Positions 1 through 10,324 are shown, counted from the first letter of the stretch. The stretch is 22,959 nucleotides of DNA from Candidatus Poseidoniales archaeon (GCA_028821815.1 JAPKEY010000008.1:1-22959), one strand, 5' to 3'. The notes: a model not told the origin generated them from the letters alone. Program-made: numbers and translations.

Positions 1-3000
1 CACACACGTTATTATCATCTGAAAGTGAGCCATCTGCACAGATGGTCAGGACATTCACATCCTCGCTTAGCATGTACACACTCGCACTGGTTTCATTGAA
101 TGTTTCAGTTTGCACTTGATTCAAACTATCTTGGACATTATCGAACACATCGGTAACTTGGACTGGAACGGAGTTTCCATATTGATCAAACCCTTCAATG
201 TCGATGGTCACAATCGCTTGCTGGTCAACGGTCAGAGTTGTACCAGATATGACACCAGGTGAACTGGCAATGGCTTCAAGTCGGTGTAATTGTCCATAAT
301 CAACGGTGATGTTCCACGTACCCGAACAGGTCCCACATGCACCCGCACTGTACATCAATTCGTAGCCTTGGTTGATATGACCATCAAATCTGTAATTTCC
401 AATATCCACGAGAGGATTGGTATCTGCATCTGCAATATCACCTTGAGTAAACCCATCTGTGCTACTACTCCATGAAACCATGGGAGTCCGATACTGATTT
501 CCATCCGCATCTGCTACCCAAATCTCGACAATCGGGAATTCGCCAGCAGTGATGTGGGTTTGGGCTTGGACGACAATGTCTCCAGATTCATCGAATGTCG
601 AGTAGGCTTTGTGCCAAACATTGGCAACTTGCCCGACTGTGACGGTCACAATCGACATCGATTGGACATTGTTTTCTCCAGCCGCACAAATTGTGTATTC
701 ACCAACAGTTGTGGCATCCCACACATAATTGGCATCACGCATGGCGATTGAAATATCAGTCCAACCAAGTACTGTTGCCGAACAGGTCTGAGGTGCATTT
801 TCATTGGTGGAATCCCACTGTAGCCATTGGATCGGATCTTCAAGTAAATCGTTGCCATGTCCATCACGTGCATCTGGACTCAAATCAAAGGTGTCATCTG
901 CGGTGATTGTGCTATCATCAGATATTGCAATTGAGTTTAGTGCGCCAGCTGTAACAGTGAATGTTGCATCATTGAATACAGATTGTTCACCTACCCCTGG
1001 TACACTGAACACATACAGGACATTGATTGTCCAATCACCCACGAGAACCGCTTCAAATATTGCGGATGTGCCCTGAGGTGTCAACCACTCCGATGCACTG
1101 GAAGAGGCAGTTGTCCACGTCGCAGAAACACTCCATTCGTTACCATCTGCGTCAGCTGTAAAGGCTGAGAGGGTGCCCGTATCTTGCCCACTCGTCAGAT
1201 TGAAGTTGTTGCTCGGTGAACGAGCTTCAATGGTGACCGGTAAACCGTGGTCAACAGCCATTGGAATCACAACATCAAATCCTTCGAGAGATGCCTTAAC
1301 CCAAGATGAACCCTGATTGGATGCATCCCAAGTTGTTGGCGAACCCGTATTGATGAGTCCGTTGAGCCAAGTCCATCCATTGATGGATAAATCAATTGAT
1401 TCCCGATTGCCCTGAACATCAATTCGGACAACATTCAATGTTACAGTATCATCAGCAGTCAATGAAATGCTGTCTAGAGTTGGTGAACTCGTGACAATGA
1501 TGGTACCGGTCGGTCCAATCGCTGTCACTTCCAATTCCGCAATGTCACCATAAGTAACATCGATTGTACTACCACTGTAAACGCCTAAGTCACTGTTTAC
1601 CCATATGTTCCAAGTTCCAATATGATCACCTGTGAACGCACCAGTGGCATTGTCCATTGCCCCGTTTTCGGCACCCCATGTCAGGGTCCCTGATGAACTA
1701 CGATCTTTTTGGTTACCCTTTTGATCGTAAATCTCGATATCCAATGCTGTTGTATTTCCAGCCTCAACCATACTGTCTCCAGTGATGATGAAGTATGACG
1801 GAGCTCCTGTATTGACTGTGATTTCAATGGATACTGATTGTGAACCCCAAGTGACGTTCATCCACTGTGTACCCGCAGTCCACGGTAACCAACTGACTGT
1901 ACCCGCTGGTGTAGTGACTGAATAATCCATGCTAGACGGATTGTAGATTACACCTTGTGAGAATGTGCCATTGGTAATGGTAATCGTAATGAGTTCACCC
2001 GGTACAACGTTTGCATTAGCATCAAGAACTGCAAGCATGTTCATGTCGAACGTATCATCAGCAGTCAGCGAGATGGACAAAGGCACGACGACAAGGATGG
2101 TTGGCGTACCAGCAGTGACTGTGATGTTGACAGATTCAACAACTTGGCCATATGCGGCAGAAATGGTTACAATGCCAGATTGATCAGGTGTGAAAAATCC
2201 ACTTGCATCAATAGATCCACCTGTACTGGACCAAATGACATCGCCTGCAAGTGTATTGGCACTAGCATCCAGCAATGAACCCGAGAATTGGACACCAGTG
2301 TCCGCATCCGTGGTAGTTGGGCCCGACAAACTGATTGAATCAACGAGGGTGTAGTTGTAATGCAGCATTGGTTTGTTCGATGAAACCGACTCACTGGTCT
2401 TGATATCAATCAGCATGTGGCCAGCATTTGGTACACCCATGATGACAATGGATACTGTGCCGTTCATGGTCGTCATGGCATCACTCACATCGAAGTATAG
2501 CCAGCCACCGACAAAGTTGTTCAGTACACGTACAGTGTCCAATGGTGTTGCAAGGTAATCTGCACCTGATTGAAGGCCGTAAGCAGTCCAATTGGTACCT
2601 GTTGCTGCTGAATTCCAAGTTGCGCCACTCTCCTCATAATTTGGATTGATGAGAGCATATGCAGTCAGATCCAGATAATTTGCAGTTGCGTACTCGCTGA
2701 TTCCATCAGAATATATCGACAATTGCGCTGAGTGTGTATTTACAGGCAATTGGCCGAGAGGGCCCATTTGTCCCATATCGATTTCGTACAGGCCATAGCA
2801 GCGGTTGCTCGCTGCTGAATCACAGCCAGTTCCAATGTGCAGGGTATCACTTGCCCCGTGGCCTGTATCAATTGCACCTTCACTCATGTAAGTGTCCCAA
2901 ATGGGAACATGACCAAGAGTTTCAATATCAGAACCCTCTTGGATTTCAATACTGTAAACGTGATTTCCTTGGTAGGTGATATCTGGATTTCCGATGCCGA

Positions 3001-3589
3001 ATGTCCACGGAACCGATCTCGGACCAGGAACTGAACCATTCAATGCCTGAACAGACCATGTGTAAATCTCACCAGTTTCCATATCGAAGTCTGGTGTCCA
3101 TGTTGATGCCGTTGCTGCCGTTGCACCGAGGTTGAATCCAGAATTACTGTTTGAGTCCCAAGAACTGTAGGTCTGTGAGCCGCTTGCATTGCTGAGAATC
3201 AGAACATAGCCAGTTGCATCACCGAGGGTATCCCATGACAATACTGGGCGTGGTTCGATGCCCAGAGTGTATTGACCGACACTGTACACGACTTCCAATT
3301 GCTCAGGTGAGTTGAGTGATACCTGAGCAGGTGAGGATGCGTTGTTTGGATTGTCAACATAATCAACCACAAGTTCTGGTGCATAATCGCCTGAGCCTTC
3401 AGCCGAATTGAAGTAAACAGTTCCACCCCAACCGGTCTCCAACCCCATATTCATCATCCCGTTCCCTGCCCATGCAGTTCGCGCGATACTGGTGACATCC
3501 CATTCGTACCAAACGCCAGAAGTAGTGCTGGTCGATGTCATCGAGGAGGATGCTGTCGAATTACACTGTGTGTTTGGATTGTAATTGTT
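1..3589 (-). CDS. C-terminal continuation of giant secreted protein, downstream of in-frame TAG; runs off left edge
   Basis: Reading on in the same frame past the TAG at 3590-3592, I find no further stop down to base 1 (about 1,196 codons). The sequence is plainly the same protein. It starts with the rest of a sixth DNRLRE-type beta module (motif WYEWDVTSIAR), followed by a fibronectin-III-like segment and a seventh DNRLRE-like module containing SGATWNSAATGTNW. After that comes a run of Ig/invasin-like modules marked by a recurring (L/I)TADDT motif (near 2051-2065, 1446-1459 and 891-904) and by repeated 'VTAG.P/VTYG' strand ends. The C-terminus lies outside the window. The first ATG after the stop (3539-3541) has no Shine-Dalgarno and falls inside a domain, so an independent gene is unlikely. 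I see no catalytic motif; a structural, adhesive or glycan-binding surface role is an inference. Confidence 0.85.
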
Positions 3590-3592
3590 CTA
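3590..3592 (-). other. In-frame TAG replacing a conserved Trp codon
   Basis: The plus strand reads cta, giving TAG on the coding strand as codon 1808 of the giant gene. The context is ESTVS-TAG-NNYNPNTQC. The matching position in sister modules is Trp: YATWN (W816), NVTWN (W1469), GVTWA (W494) and GATWN downstream of the stop. A TGG to TAG change explains the interruption with one base. TAG is also the apparent natural stop of the gene ending at 14535, so genome-wide reassignment of TAG is not supported. Confidence 0.9.
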
Positions 3593-6500
3593 AGATACTG
3601 TCGATTCAGTGAATCCGCCGCAATCGTGGATAGCAATGCTATGTGCACCATTACCTGCAACACTGACAACATACATTCGCAGTGTAACTGCAGTCGGTAA
3701 CATGGTTGCTGGATAAGGATACTCAGCCAAATCAATTGAGACCAAACCAACTGCATCATGCGCAGAATCTGCTGGATCTAAACCAACAGCAATTGTTGTC
3801 CATGAACCATAATTCGTTGTTTGTCCAAAAGTATTGGATGTCACATATGAATCAGGCATTGAAGGCAATAGGCCAGAATCTTCGAACACAGCACCACGCT
3901 GCATTGTCACGGTGTAATTTCCAGCACCATCATCACTGCCTTGCTCTTCAGGAACACGTGTTTGGAATGGAGCGGACCAATTGCTGTAAACGCCGTCTTG
4001 AATCGCGCGAATTCGCAGATGGTTCCAATGATCACCTTGCGCTTCACTCGCAGGATTGTTCAATGTGAGATTCGCTAAATCGAATGTGCTATTCAGCCAT
4101 GTTGATGAATCACTTGAATCAATCAACCCTGTGTCTTCCGTGAATCGATCATTGGTCGCATATTGAACCTGCCAAGAATCAATCGTACTGGAGGATGGAT
4201 GGGTCCATACGTTGGAGAGGGGGTCCTGTGGAGACGGTCTCAATGCACTGGAATCCCAAGCGGTGAATGGACTGTTGGAGGTCAACCAAGAATCCCAAGA
4301 AGGTGCTGCAGTCATTGATTGATTGCCTGCACGATAGGTGATGTTGAGCATGGGTCTGAACGATTGATAGACGCCTGTTGCATCCTCTTGGATGAATGAG
4401 TGTCGAGCGAAGAGGTTGGAATCTTCAGAAGCGAATAGCAGATTGAGAACATCTGAACCACTGTTGCGCGCGTACTGCATCAGATGTGTGACATTCCACG
4501 AATACCAGCCGTTGCTGGTCACATCGGTTGTACCGATGGGCATATCCACATCGTTTGCACCATTTGCACCAGAGACCTGCCAGGAGTTGTTGGTGGTACA
4601 AGAATTCCAAGTGACGTTAGCTTCAACCCAAGAGCAGTGCACATTGGAGACTGAGATGGGAGTGTTATAGTTGCTAGAGCCACCGATTCGATACATCTCA
4701 ACATGTGCGTCAAGGACCTGCCATGGATTGTTGTCCATGATGGGTACGTTGGAAACATCAAATCGCAATAGTGAACGGGATTCGTGTCCTGCATTCGTAC
4801 ATGCAGGACCTCCATTGGAGAGGCCGATGTTCAAGTTATTTGCAGTATTACCATATGCTGAATTCGGATTGCATGAATCGATGTATGCGCCTTGAGAAAC
4901 ATCGTAAATATTGGTCGTGGAATAGGCATTCCCATTCGACAAAGCGGCCCAATAATCAGTGCTATTAATTGCACCACCGATGTCATTCGGTACGATGAAG
5001 TCTTCAACCGCTGAACGCGGACCAAGCATGCCATCCTGAATCGGCTGAATCATCCAAGAATATTTCTCATTTTGATCTAAGATAAAGGCGGTGTCCGACA
5101 TCGTCATATTTGTCATATCAAAACTGCAGGTTGTGCAGGTTCGACTGTCAACAACTTCCACTCCACCCCATGGGCCATCGAAAGCATCGTAAACGAACAT
5201 ACGCCAATCCGTGACATTGGAAGCCGATGTGTGATTCCAAGATGCAGTGGGACTGTCATCGGCTGACATTGCAGGGAAATCCCACAGAATATCGTCATTT
5301 GCCGGGGATACAATGGTCGCAGCCTGTGAAGGTACTGTTCCAGTCCCACTCGTCCATTTGAGTTGAATCTCAGGTTCGTTCGCATCGAACTGTGTCTCAG
5401 TGCTTGCCAGAACAATCTGGTCTGTAGAGAATTGGTCTACACTCAACATCAGACCGACACTGTCGTCTCCACGTGCAATCGCAGCCTGAACAATCTCAGT
5501 GATGTCCATGTTCATGCGGCTACTGGAAGCTGGTTCAAATGCGATATCGACCCAATCGGAACGATCCATGAGGCCATAACCGCCCAATGAACTCCAATTC
5601 GTTGAACCATCATAGGTTCGACCTGTGGCCAGTTCGTTCCAATCCTTCAGAGTTTCATAGACTGCAATATTGGGTGCGCTTGAATTGTTTGTCGATACTT
5701 GGAAATCGATGGATGCACCAATCAAGCGTGCACCAGTAGGATGAGGTAAAGCGCCTAGACCATCGATTGGGATTTCAATCAACGCACTCGACCAACCTGA
5801 AATGAAAAGCGTATCGTCATCCGCATGAGTGTCATTGCGGGCTGCAGATGTCCAAGAAATCCAGGTGTCAGTGAACAGAGGCATACTTCCATCCGATAGG
5901 ATATCGCCATGGCCCATGTCCACCTGATAGGTCGAAGAATCAATCTGAGTCACGTCAAGATCGGGAATCACAAAACTGGTGCCTGCTGACCACAAGCCAA
6001 TTTGGCCACTCGCTGAAATTCCACGGGCACGCCAGTAGAATTCCTCACCAGCACTGAGGTCATTTGCGAATGTGAACGATGTCCCACTAAAGGAACTCGT
6101 GTCAATCCACGAAGAGAAGGTCAACAGGGTACTGGAACTGAAACTGTTGTCCCCGTCCACCTGTACCTGCCATGCATTTGCCGCTGTTACACCGGTTTCA
6201 TTCCAAGCGAGTGTTGGAGTTTGATCTACGGCGAAGGTGTAATCTCCACTGAGTATCCAATCACCATTGGCAGGTGACATGTCAATCGGTACATTGGGTG
6301 CTGCATTGGAGCCGTTTGTGTATACAATGATCAATTCAGGCATTGAGCCACTACCGCGGTCATAGAATGATACTGCTTGCCAACTCTCTGAAGTCAATAT
6401 GAAATCAACTTGCGAATCGGTACGCATTGCACTTTGAACAGCAGCGGTAACATTCCACTCATACCATGTGTTGTCGGCATCAATATCGGTGGTGTCAAGC

Positions 6501-9013
6501 GCTTGCACGCGCTCACTTCCACTGGCACCGGGAGCATTCCAAGGAGTCACGCTATCGGTCGTGTTCCAAGTAGCATAACCTTCCTTCCAATCGTGTTCAC
6601 TGCTCTCGTACATCGTCATTGGAATGGCAAATGCGCCGATGCCGGATTGTTGGAGCGTGCGTATGCGCATCGTCGCTGAAACGATGGCCAAACCATCGGG
6701 CATGACGTGGTTGCTCAAATCGCAACCAACAAGCGCGACTTGGGTGTTAGAAAGTGATAGATCCTGTCCATCGAGGTTCATGTTAGATGCGAGGCCACCT
6801 TCTAGTGTGAGATCGCCACAATATGGCATCTCCTGAGTGCTCTGACTCGTACCATTACCGTGTCGATAGCGTAGTTCATGCTCGCCACCACCCAAACTGG
6901 TCGAATTGATTTCAGAGATGAAGAGTTTCGTGTTCGACCATGGACCCTGTTCATCATCTTCCACCATTAACAAGCGCCATGCATAGGATTGAGCCCAATC
7001 CAAATTCCAAGAGCCGGGGATTTCAAATTCGCCGTTTGTCAAATCAAATCCGCCATTCTCGCGACTATCGAGTCGAATGGGGATAGAATGACCCAAGCCA
7101 CCCGAGGTCTCATACAACTCGATGATGACCTCAGCGGGATCGCCATTGCTTTGTGTCGCGACAGAAGGGTCCCAAGTCAGAGTTGGAGTAGTTGTACTCT
7201 GCAGTTCCCAATTGACAATCTCCCAAGCAGCACTGTTCATCATGGGTGTAACATTGGAAGGTGAGGATGTGGCAGTACCGTCACCCCACGAGTATCGGAT
7301 GTCGAGATGTGGACGATATGAAAATGGTTCGTCACCTGTAGCGATTTCGATTTCTTCCCCTGCCAAACCTTCAGCCTTGATCAAAAAGTCCATGTCACCA
7401 CTGTGACCATTGTGCAGGTAGGCTTGCACAAACGATGTGGCATCAAAGGTTAGTGTAGCTGTCCCGGTTTGATTTCCGTTTACCGTTCCAAGTATTGAAT
7501 TTTCAACAATGTTGTCTTCACCGCCATAAGCCCAAGTGACACCATTGCTACGGTTTGCATAATCAAGTTCACTGAAAACGTGACCTGTGTTTGAATCCAC
7601 CATCCAAGCAGAAATCATGGGTTCGCCAGTTCGATCGGTACGACGCAAATTCAGCGTAGCCTCATGGATTGTAACATTGTCATCGATAGGAACCGTTTCC
7701 ATATTGACACGAATGAATGAATGCATGTTTCCTTCACTTGAATCATTGGAATGACCGATTCGCATGCGATAATCATCATTCCCATTGTAAGATGTATTGC
7801 CGTCCATAACCCATGTGTCGTGAACGGTTCCAAACCCAAGATTTATCGTGTCGTTACTGAGTACAATTTCAGCTTGACCCTGTCCGTTAAGACTGCCTAC
7901 CTCAGCTGGAAGACCAAAGTATCCACTCACCCAGGGGCCTAGAATGGAGTTGTTTGCTGAACGCATTCTGAAGTAAACCCATGTTCCATTAACAAGACTT
8001 GAACAAGTAGGTGTACATTCAAATTCTCCATTCGACATTGAGAAATCACTTGAATCATCCCATGAATTCCATCGTTCGTCGCCAATAGATCGGAAATCAT
8101 CGTTCATAGAAAATTGAATTTCAATGTGACTGGATGAAAGGTTTGTCCAAGAAATCGTCGGACTGTAGTCTGGCACGATTAACAATTGAGAAGTATCGGC
8201 AACAATTTCACCATCCTCTGGGCCATCAATCAGTACGCTTCCCTGAGAGGGTGCTGCACCTAGAGTGTATTCGAAATCAATCGAAGGAGCATCACCTGAA
8301 GCACCCTCACTCGAGGTGCAGTAAACAGGCATTCCAACACCAGAAATCACGATGCTCATGTTGGATTCTCCATCACGCAATGCATCCTGTACCAACGATG
8401 TCAAATTCAAACTGAAGGTTTCCACACTGGAGACATATTCTGCACTTCCTGGTTCCCACTGGCCGCGATCTGTGCCGACACCTTCAACGCCACTAACATT
8501 CCATGATGTCCCAGTATCACTGAGATTGTAGGTTGCATTGGCTTCATCAAATTCAGTCAACAATCGAGCCGGATAAAGAGAGGTGTCTCCTGTACTCAAC
8601 TGTGAGACCTTGCGGCATCTCAAATCAAGAGTGGCTTCGCTCACAATCGCTGTTGTGGGCAAAACTCCACCGTCATTGAGTGTCAACGGGAAATTCGCTA
8701 AAATCCTGGCATTTGTGAATACGGGGAAATCCCCGACCAAGAGGTTTTGCGCACTTCCATAGTTGTTCGATGGTTGGCTTGAATTGGTTTGTGTGTCAGT
8801 TGACAGCGTATCACTCGCTGTCAAAAATCGTGCCACTGGAGCCTCATCCAAGGTCGTGTCATTGTCAATTATCTGTATCCATGTGCTGAATAGCATCAAG
8901 CTCACCATCAGGATTGCACCTGTTGTTGAACTCCAGTTCATCTCTCTGCTCGTCATGGGCCTCAGACGAGGACGGTCCAATCTACTGTTAATGAGTTGCG
9001 GTTCATCGACCAT
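3590..9013 (-). CDS. Giant secreted/surface protein, tandem DNRLRE (CBM96-like) + fibronectin III-like modules, N-terminal part
   Basis: This is 1,807 codons up to the in-frame TAG; with the open frame beyond it the protein exceeds 3,000 residues. Residues 31-49 form a single hydrophobic segment after a short Arg-rich N-terminus, consistent with a signal peptide or N-terminal anchor. A supermodule of about 326 residues then repeats, starting near residues 65, 380, 708, 1028, 1362 and 1698. Each unit has a DNRLRE-type beta module of about 190 residues (best seen at 1362-1562, with SLLRFDVSNVP, then CSWVEANVTWN and WYSWNVTHLMQYAR), followed by a fibronectin-III-like module of about 115 residues (for example 903-1017, with FYWRARGISASGQIGLWS). 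N-glycosylation sequons are abundant. No enzyme motif is visible. The family resemblance suggests glycan binding or a cell-envelope fibre, but the ligand is unknown. The start at 9013 lies in an 8-bp inverted repeat; Met20 or Met25 are alternative starts. Confidence 0.88.
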   Translation of the reverse strand: MVDEPQLINSRLDRPRLRPMTSREMNWSSTTGAILMVSLMLFSTWIQIIDNDTTLDEAPVARFLTASDTLSTDTQTNSSQPSNNYGSAQNLLVGDFPVFTNARILANFPLTLNDGGVLPTTAIVSEATLDLRCRKVSQLSTGDTSLYPARLLTEFDEANATYNLSDTGTSWNVSGVEGVGTDRGQWEPGSAEYVSSVETFSLNLTSLVQDALRDGESNMSIVISGVGMPVYCTSSEGASGDAPSIDFEYTLGAAPSQGSVLIDGPEDGEIVADTSQLLIVPDYSPTISWTNLSSSHIEIQFSMNDDFRSIGDERWNSWDDSSDFSMSNGEFECTPTCSSLVNGTWVYFRMRSANNSILGPWVSGYFGLPAEVGSLNGQGQAEIVLSNDTINLGFGTVHDTWVMDGNTSYNGNDDYRMRIGHSNDSSEGNMHSFIRVNMETVPIDDNVTIHEATLNLRRTDRTGEPMISAWMVDSNTGHVFSELDYANRSNGVTWAYGGEDNIVENSILGTVNGNQTGTATLTFDATSFVQAYLHNGHSGDMDFLIKAEGLAGEEIEIATGDEPFSYRPHLDIRYSWGDGTATSSPSNVTPMMNSAAWEIVNWELQSTTTPTLTWDPSVATQSNGDPAEVIIELYETSGGLGHSIPIRLDSRENGGFDLTNGEFEIPGSWNLDWAQSYAWRLLMVEDDEQGPWSNTKLFISEINSTSLGGGEHELRYRHGNGTSQSTQEMPYCGDLTLEGGLASNMNLDGQDLSLSNTQVALVGCDLSNHVMPDGLAIVSATMRIRTLQQSGIGAFAIPMTMYESSEHDWKEGYATWNTTDSVTPWNAPGASGSERVQALDTTDIDADNTWYEWNVTAAVQSAMRTDSQVDFILTSESWQAVSFYDRGSGSMPELIIVYTNGSNAAPNVPIDMSPANGDWILSGDYTFAVDQTPTLAWNETGVTAANAWQVQVDGDNSFSSSTLLTFSSWIDTSSFSGTSFTFANDLSAGEEFYWRARGISASGQIGLWSAGTSFVIPDLDVTQIDSSTYQVDMGHGDILSDGSMPLFTDTWISWTSAARNDTHADDDTLFISGWSSALIEIPIDGLGALPHPTGARLIGASIDFQVSTNNSSAPNIAVYETLKDWNELATGRTYDGSTNWSSLGGYGLMDRSDWVDIAFEPASSSRMNMDITEIVQAAIARGDDSVGLMLSVDQFSTDQIVLASTETQFDANEPEIQLKWTSGTGTVPSQAATIVSPANDDILWDFPAMSADDSPTASWNHTSASNVTDWRMFVYDAFDGPWGGVEVVDSRTCTTCSFDMTNMTMSDTAFILDQNEKYSWMIQPIQDGMLGPRSAVEDFIVPNDIGGAINSTDYWAALSNGNAYSTTNIYDVSQGAYIDSCNPNSAYGNTANNLNIGLSNGGPACTNAGHESRSLLRFDVSNVPIMDNNPWQVLDAHVEMYRIGGSSNYNTPISVSNVHCSWVEANVTWNSCTTNNSWQVSGANGANDVDMPIGTTDVTSNGWYSWNVTHLMQYARNSGSDVLNLLFASEDSNLFARHSFIQEDATGVYQSFRPMLNITYRAGNQSMTAAPSWDSWLTSNSPFTAWDSSALRPSPQDPLSNVWTHPSSSTIDSWQVQYATNDRFTEDTGLIDSSDSSTWLNSTFDLANLTLNNPASEAQGDHWNHLRIRAIQDGVYSNWSAPFQTRVPEEQGSDDGAGNYTVTMQRGAVFEDSGLLPSMPDSYVTSNTFGQTTNYGSWTTIAVGLDPADSAHDAVGLVSIDLAEYPYPATMLPTAVTLRMYVVSVAGNGAHSIAIHDCGGFTESTVS

Positions 9014-9026
9014 ACTACGTATGGTC
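9008..9026 (-). promoter_or_regulatory. 8-3-8 inverted repeat over the start codon of the giant gene
   Basis: The arms GACCATAC and GTATGGTC are a perfect inverted repeat separated by TAC. On the coding strand the ATG of the giant gene (9013-9011) lies in the right arm. As RNA this would fold into an 8-bp stem with a 3-nt loop burying the start codon; as DNA it could be an operator. Confidence 0.5.
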
Positions 9027-9049
9027 TATGTTAGCGTGGTTCACAGGGC

Positions 9050-9058
9050 AATATATGG
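9050..9058. promoter_or_regulatory. Shared TATA-like element between divergent giant gene and rfcS
   Basis: AATATATGG is the only strongly AT-rich run between the divergent starts. Allowing about 25 bp to the transcription start, it would serve the minus gene with a leader of about 15 nt and rfcS with a leader of about 25-30 nt. No BRE element is convincing, so this is a positional inference. Confidence 0.35.
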
Positions 9059-9074
9059 ATGGGATAGGTTCATT

Positions 9075-9098
9075 GAGGCCCGTCGGAAACGACGCCTC
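9075..9098 (+). promoter_or_regulatory. GNRA-capped hairpin just upstream of rfcS
   Basis: GAGG (9075-9078) pairs with CCTC (9095-9098) and CGTCG (9081-9085) pairs with CGACG (9090-9094). There is a two-base CC bulge, and the loop is GAAA, a GNRA tetraloop. The stem ends 7 nt before the chosen ATG at 9106. It could form in the leader RNA if transcription starts near 9075. Confidence 0.4.
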
Positions 9099-9105
9099 GG
9101 TTCCG

Positions 9106-10059
9106 ATGTCAAAGATGTGGGTGGAGAAGCATCGACCACAGACAGTTCGCGATATTCGGGGCCAAGCAGCCACTGTCGAGCGCTTGGCCGCCTATGGTGA
9201 AGGTAAGACGTTTCCACACCTACTTTTTGCAGGCCCACCGGGCACTGGAAAGACAACTGCTGCGTTGGCTTTGTGTTCTGATGTGTTCGGTGGAAAATCA
9301 AGTGATAATCTCTTGGAAATGAATGCCAGCGATGAGAGAAAACTCGAGAGCATTCGAACCAAGGTCAAACAATTCGCGCGCACCAGTCCACTAGGTGCTG
9401 ATTTCAAAGTCATATTTCTCGATGAAGCTGATGCACTCACAGCGGATGCACAGGGTGCCCTCAGGCGCATCATGGAACAGTACGCTGAAACGTGTCGTTT
9501 CATTCTGTCCTGTAACTATTCTTCAAAAATAATTGAACCGATTCAATCTCGCTGTGCAGTATTCCGCTTTCGGCCACTCGCTGATGATCAAGTACGCATG
9601 CAAATTCAAGCCGTTGCTGCGGCTGAGGGAATTGACTTGGATGAGGATGCTTGTGAAGCCATAGTTCACGTGAGTTTGGGTGACCTCAGACGTGCCATTA
9701 CAGCATTGCAGGTCAGCGCTAGTTTGGATACGCACGTCACGCGTGCACTCATTTACGAAACCACGGCGACTGCACCTCCTGAGGAATTGCATGGCTACCT
9801 TCTTGCTTGCAAAGAAGATGGGTTCCACCCTTCGCGCCGGCGCCTACGCTCAATCTTAGATCAATTCGGGCTGGCTGGAACAGATTTAGTGAATCAACTC
9901 CACAGGGCCCTGTATGATGCTGAATTCCTTACTGAAAATCAGAAACTCGAAATGACTGAAATGATGGCACTAATCGATTTCCGCCTCGTCGAAGGTGGTG
10001 GAGAAGCACTACAGCTCGACTCAATGACTGCCTCAATTTGTGCCAAACTATCTTCTTAA
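9106..10059 (+). CDS. rfcS: Replication factor C small subunit (clamp loader ATPase)
   Basis: A AAA+ ATPase of the archaeal/eukaryal clamp loader, which loads PCNA onto primer-template DNA together with RfcL. From the ATG at 9106 the protein has 317 residues, close to the usual archaeal length. It begins MSKMWVEKHRP, the family's N-terminal box. Walker A GPPGTGKT is at 43-50, Walker B with the DEAD box (IFLDEAD) at about 103-109, sensor 1 in SCNYSSK around residue 137, and the SRC arginine-finger motif at 148-150, with GDLRRAI following in the lid domain. In-frame starts further upstream (a TTG or ATG at 9028/9055) would add a tail not typical of the family. The stop TAA abuts the stop of the convergent gene at 10060. 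The large subunit is not in this window. Confidence 0.95.
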   Translation: MSKMWVEKHRPQTVRDIRGQAATVERLAAYGEGKTFPHLLFAGPPGTGKTTAALALCSDVFGGKSSDNLLEMNASDERKLESIRTKVKQFARTSPLGADFKVIFLDEADALTADAQGALRRIMEQYAETCRFILSCNYSSKIIEPIQSRCAVFRFRPLADDQVRMQIQAVAAAEGIDLDEDACEAIVHVSLGDLRRAITALQVSASLDTHVTRALIYETTATAPPEELHGYLLACKEDGFHPSRRRLRSILDQFGLAGTDLVNQLHRALYDAEFLTENQKLEMTEMMALIDFRLVEGGGEALQLDSMTASICAKLSS

Positions 10060-10311
10060 TCATCCCCATGCAGGAGTGAGAAGGTCGGCGTGGTCACGTG
10101 TTGCATCCTCGCATAGTGCACTCGCTTTTTCTCGCAAACGAATCGTATGGGTATTCGATTCGATTCGTGTACGGCGTGAAGCACGGATCAAAGGTGCAAG
10201 TGGAGTCCAGCAAAGCAGATCCACCGTTACACCCATATTTCCTTGAATCACTCGATTTGCGAGTAATTCCATCATTTCTGTCAGTCGTTCCAATGTGTTA
10301 TCGTTCAGCAT
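10060..10311 (-). CDS. Small unknown helical protein (83 aa)
   Basis: I do not recognise this protein. From the ATG at 10311 it is 83 residues, mostly alpha-helical by composition (LNDNTLERLTEMMELLANRV at the N-terminus), with a basic central stretch (RASRRTRIES) and no signal peptide or membrane segment. The frame also stays open to an ATG at 10434 that overlaps the previous stop as ATGA, giving 124 residues and possible translational coupling. The extra 41 residues look less protein-like, and a weak AAGGGATG lies just before 10311, so I prefer the short form. An 8-bp inverted repeat at 10325-10355 lies in the leader. The stop codon directly abuts that of rfcS. It is probably a genuine lineage-specific gene, but this is not certain. 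Confidence 0.6.
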   Translation of the reverse strand: MLNDNTLERLTEMMELLANRVIQGNMGVTVDLLCWTPLAPLIRASRRTRIESNTHTIRLREKASALCEDATRDHADLLTPAWG

Positions 10312-10324
10312 GTTACATCCCTTT

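Noticed and set aside
2051..2065. Short identical DNA match near 1446 suggesting a CRISPR or mobile repeat
   Set aside because: It encodes the repeated TADDT protein motif; spacing is irregular and there is no spacer structure.
1..3541. Independent gene starting at the ATG at 3541
   Set aside because: No Shine-Dalgarno or promoter, and the start would fall in the middle of a DNRLRE module whose first half lies upstream of the TAG in the same frame.
3590..3592. TAG read as pyrrolysine or a reassigned sense codon
   Set aside because: The aligned position is Trp in sister modules, the protein is not a methylamine methyltransferase, and TAG appears to be the true stop of the gene ending at 14535. 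No Pyl genes are in the window.
3706..4068. 120-codon open frame on the plus strand
   Set aside because: It is antisense to the giant gene, low in complexity and His/Gln/Asn-rich, as expected for a shadow frame of a beta-rich protein.
8763..9200. 145-codon plus-strand open frame overlapping the giant gene start and rfcS
   Set aside because: Overlaps two well-supported genes in another frame and has no recognisable protein features.
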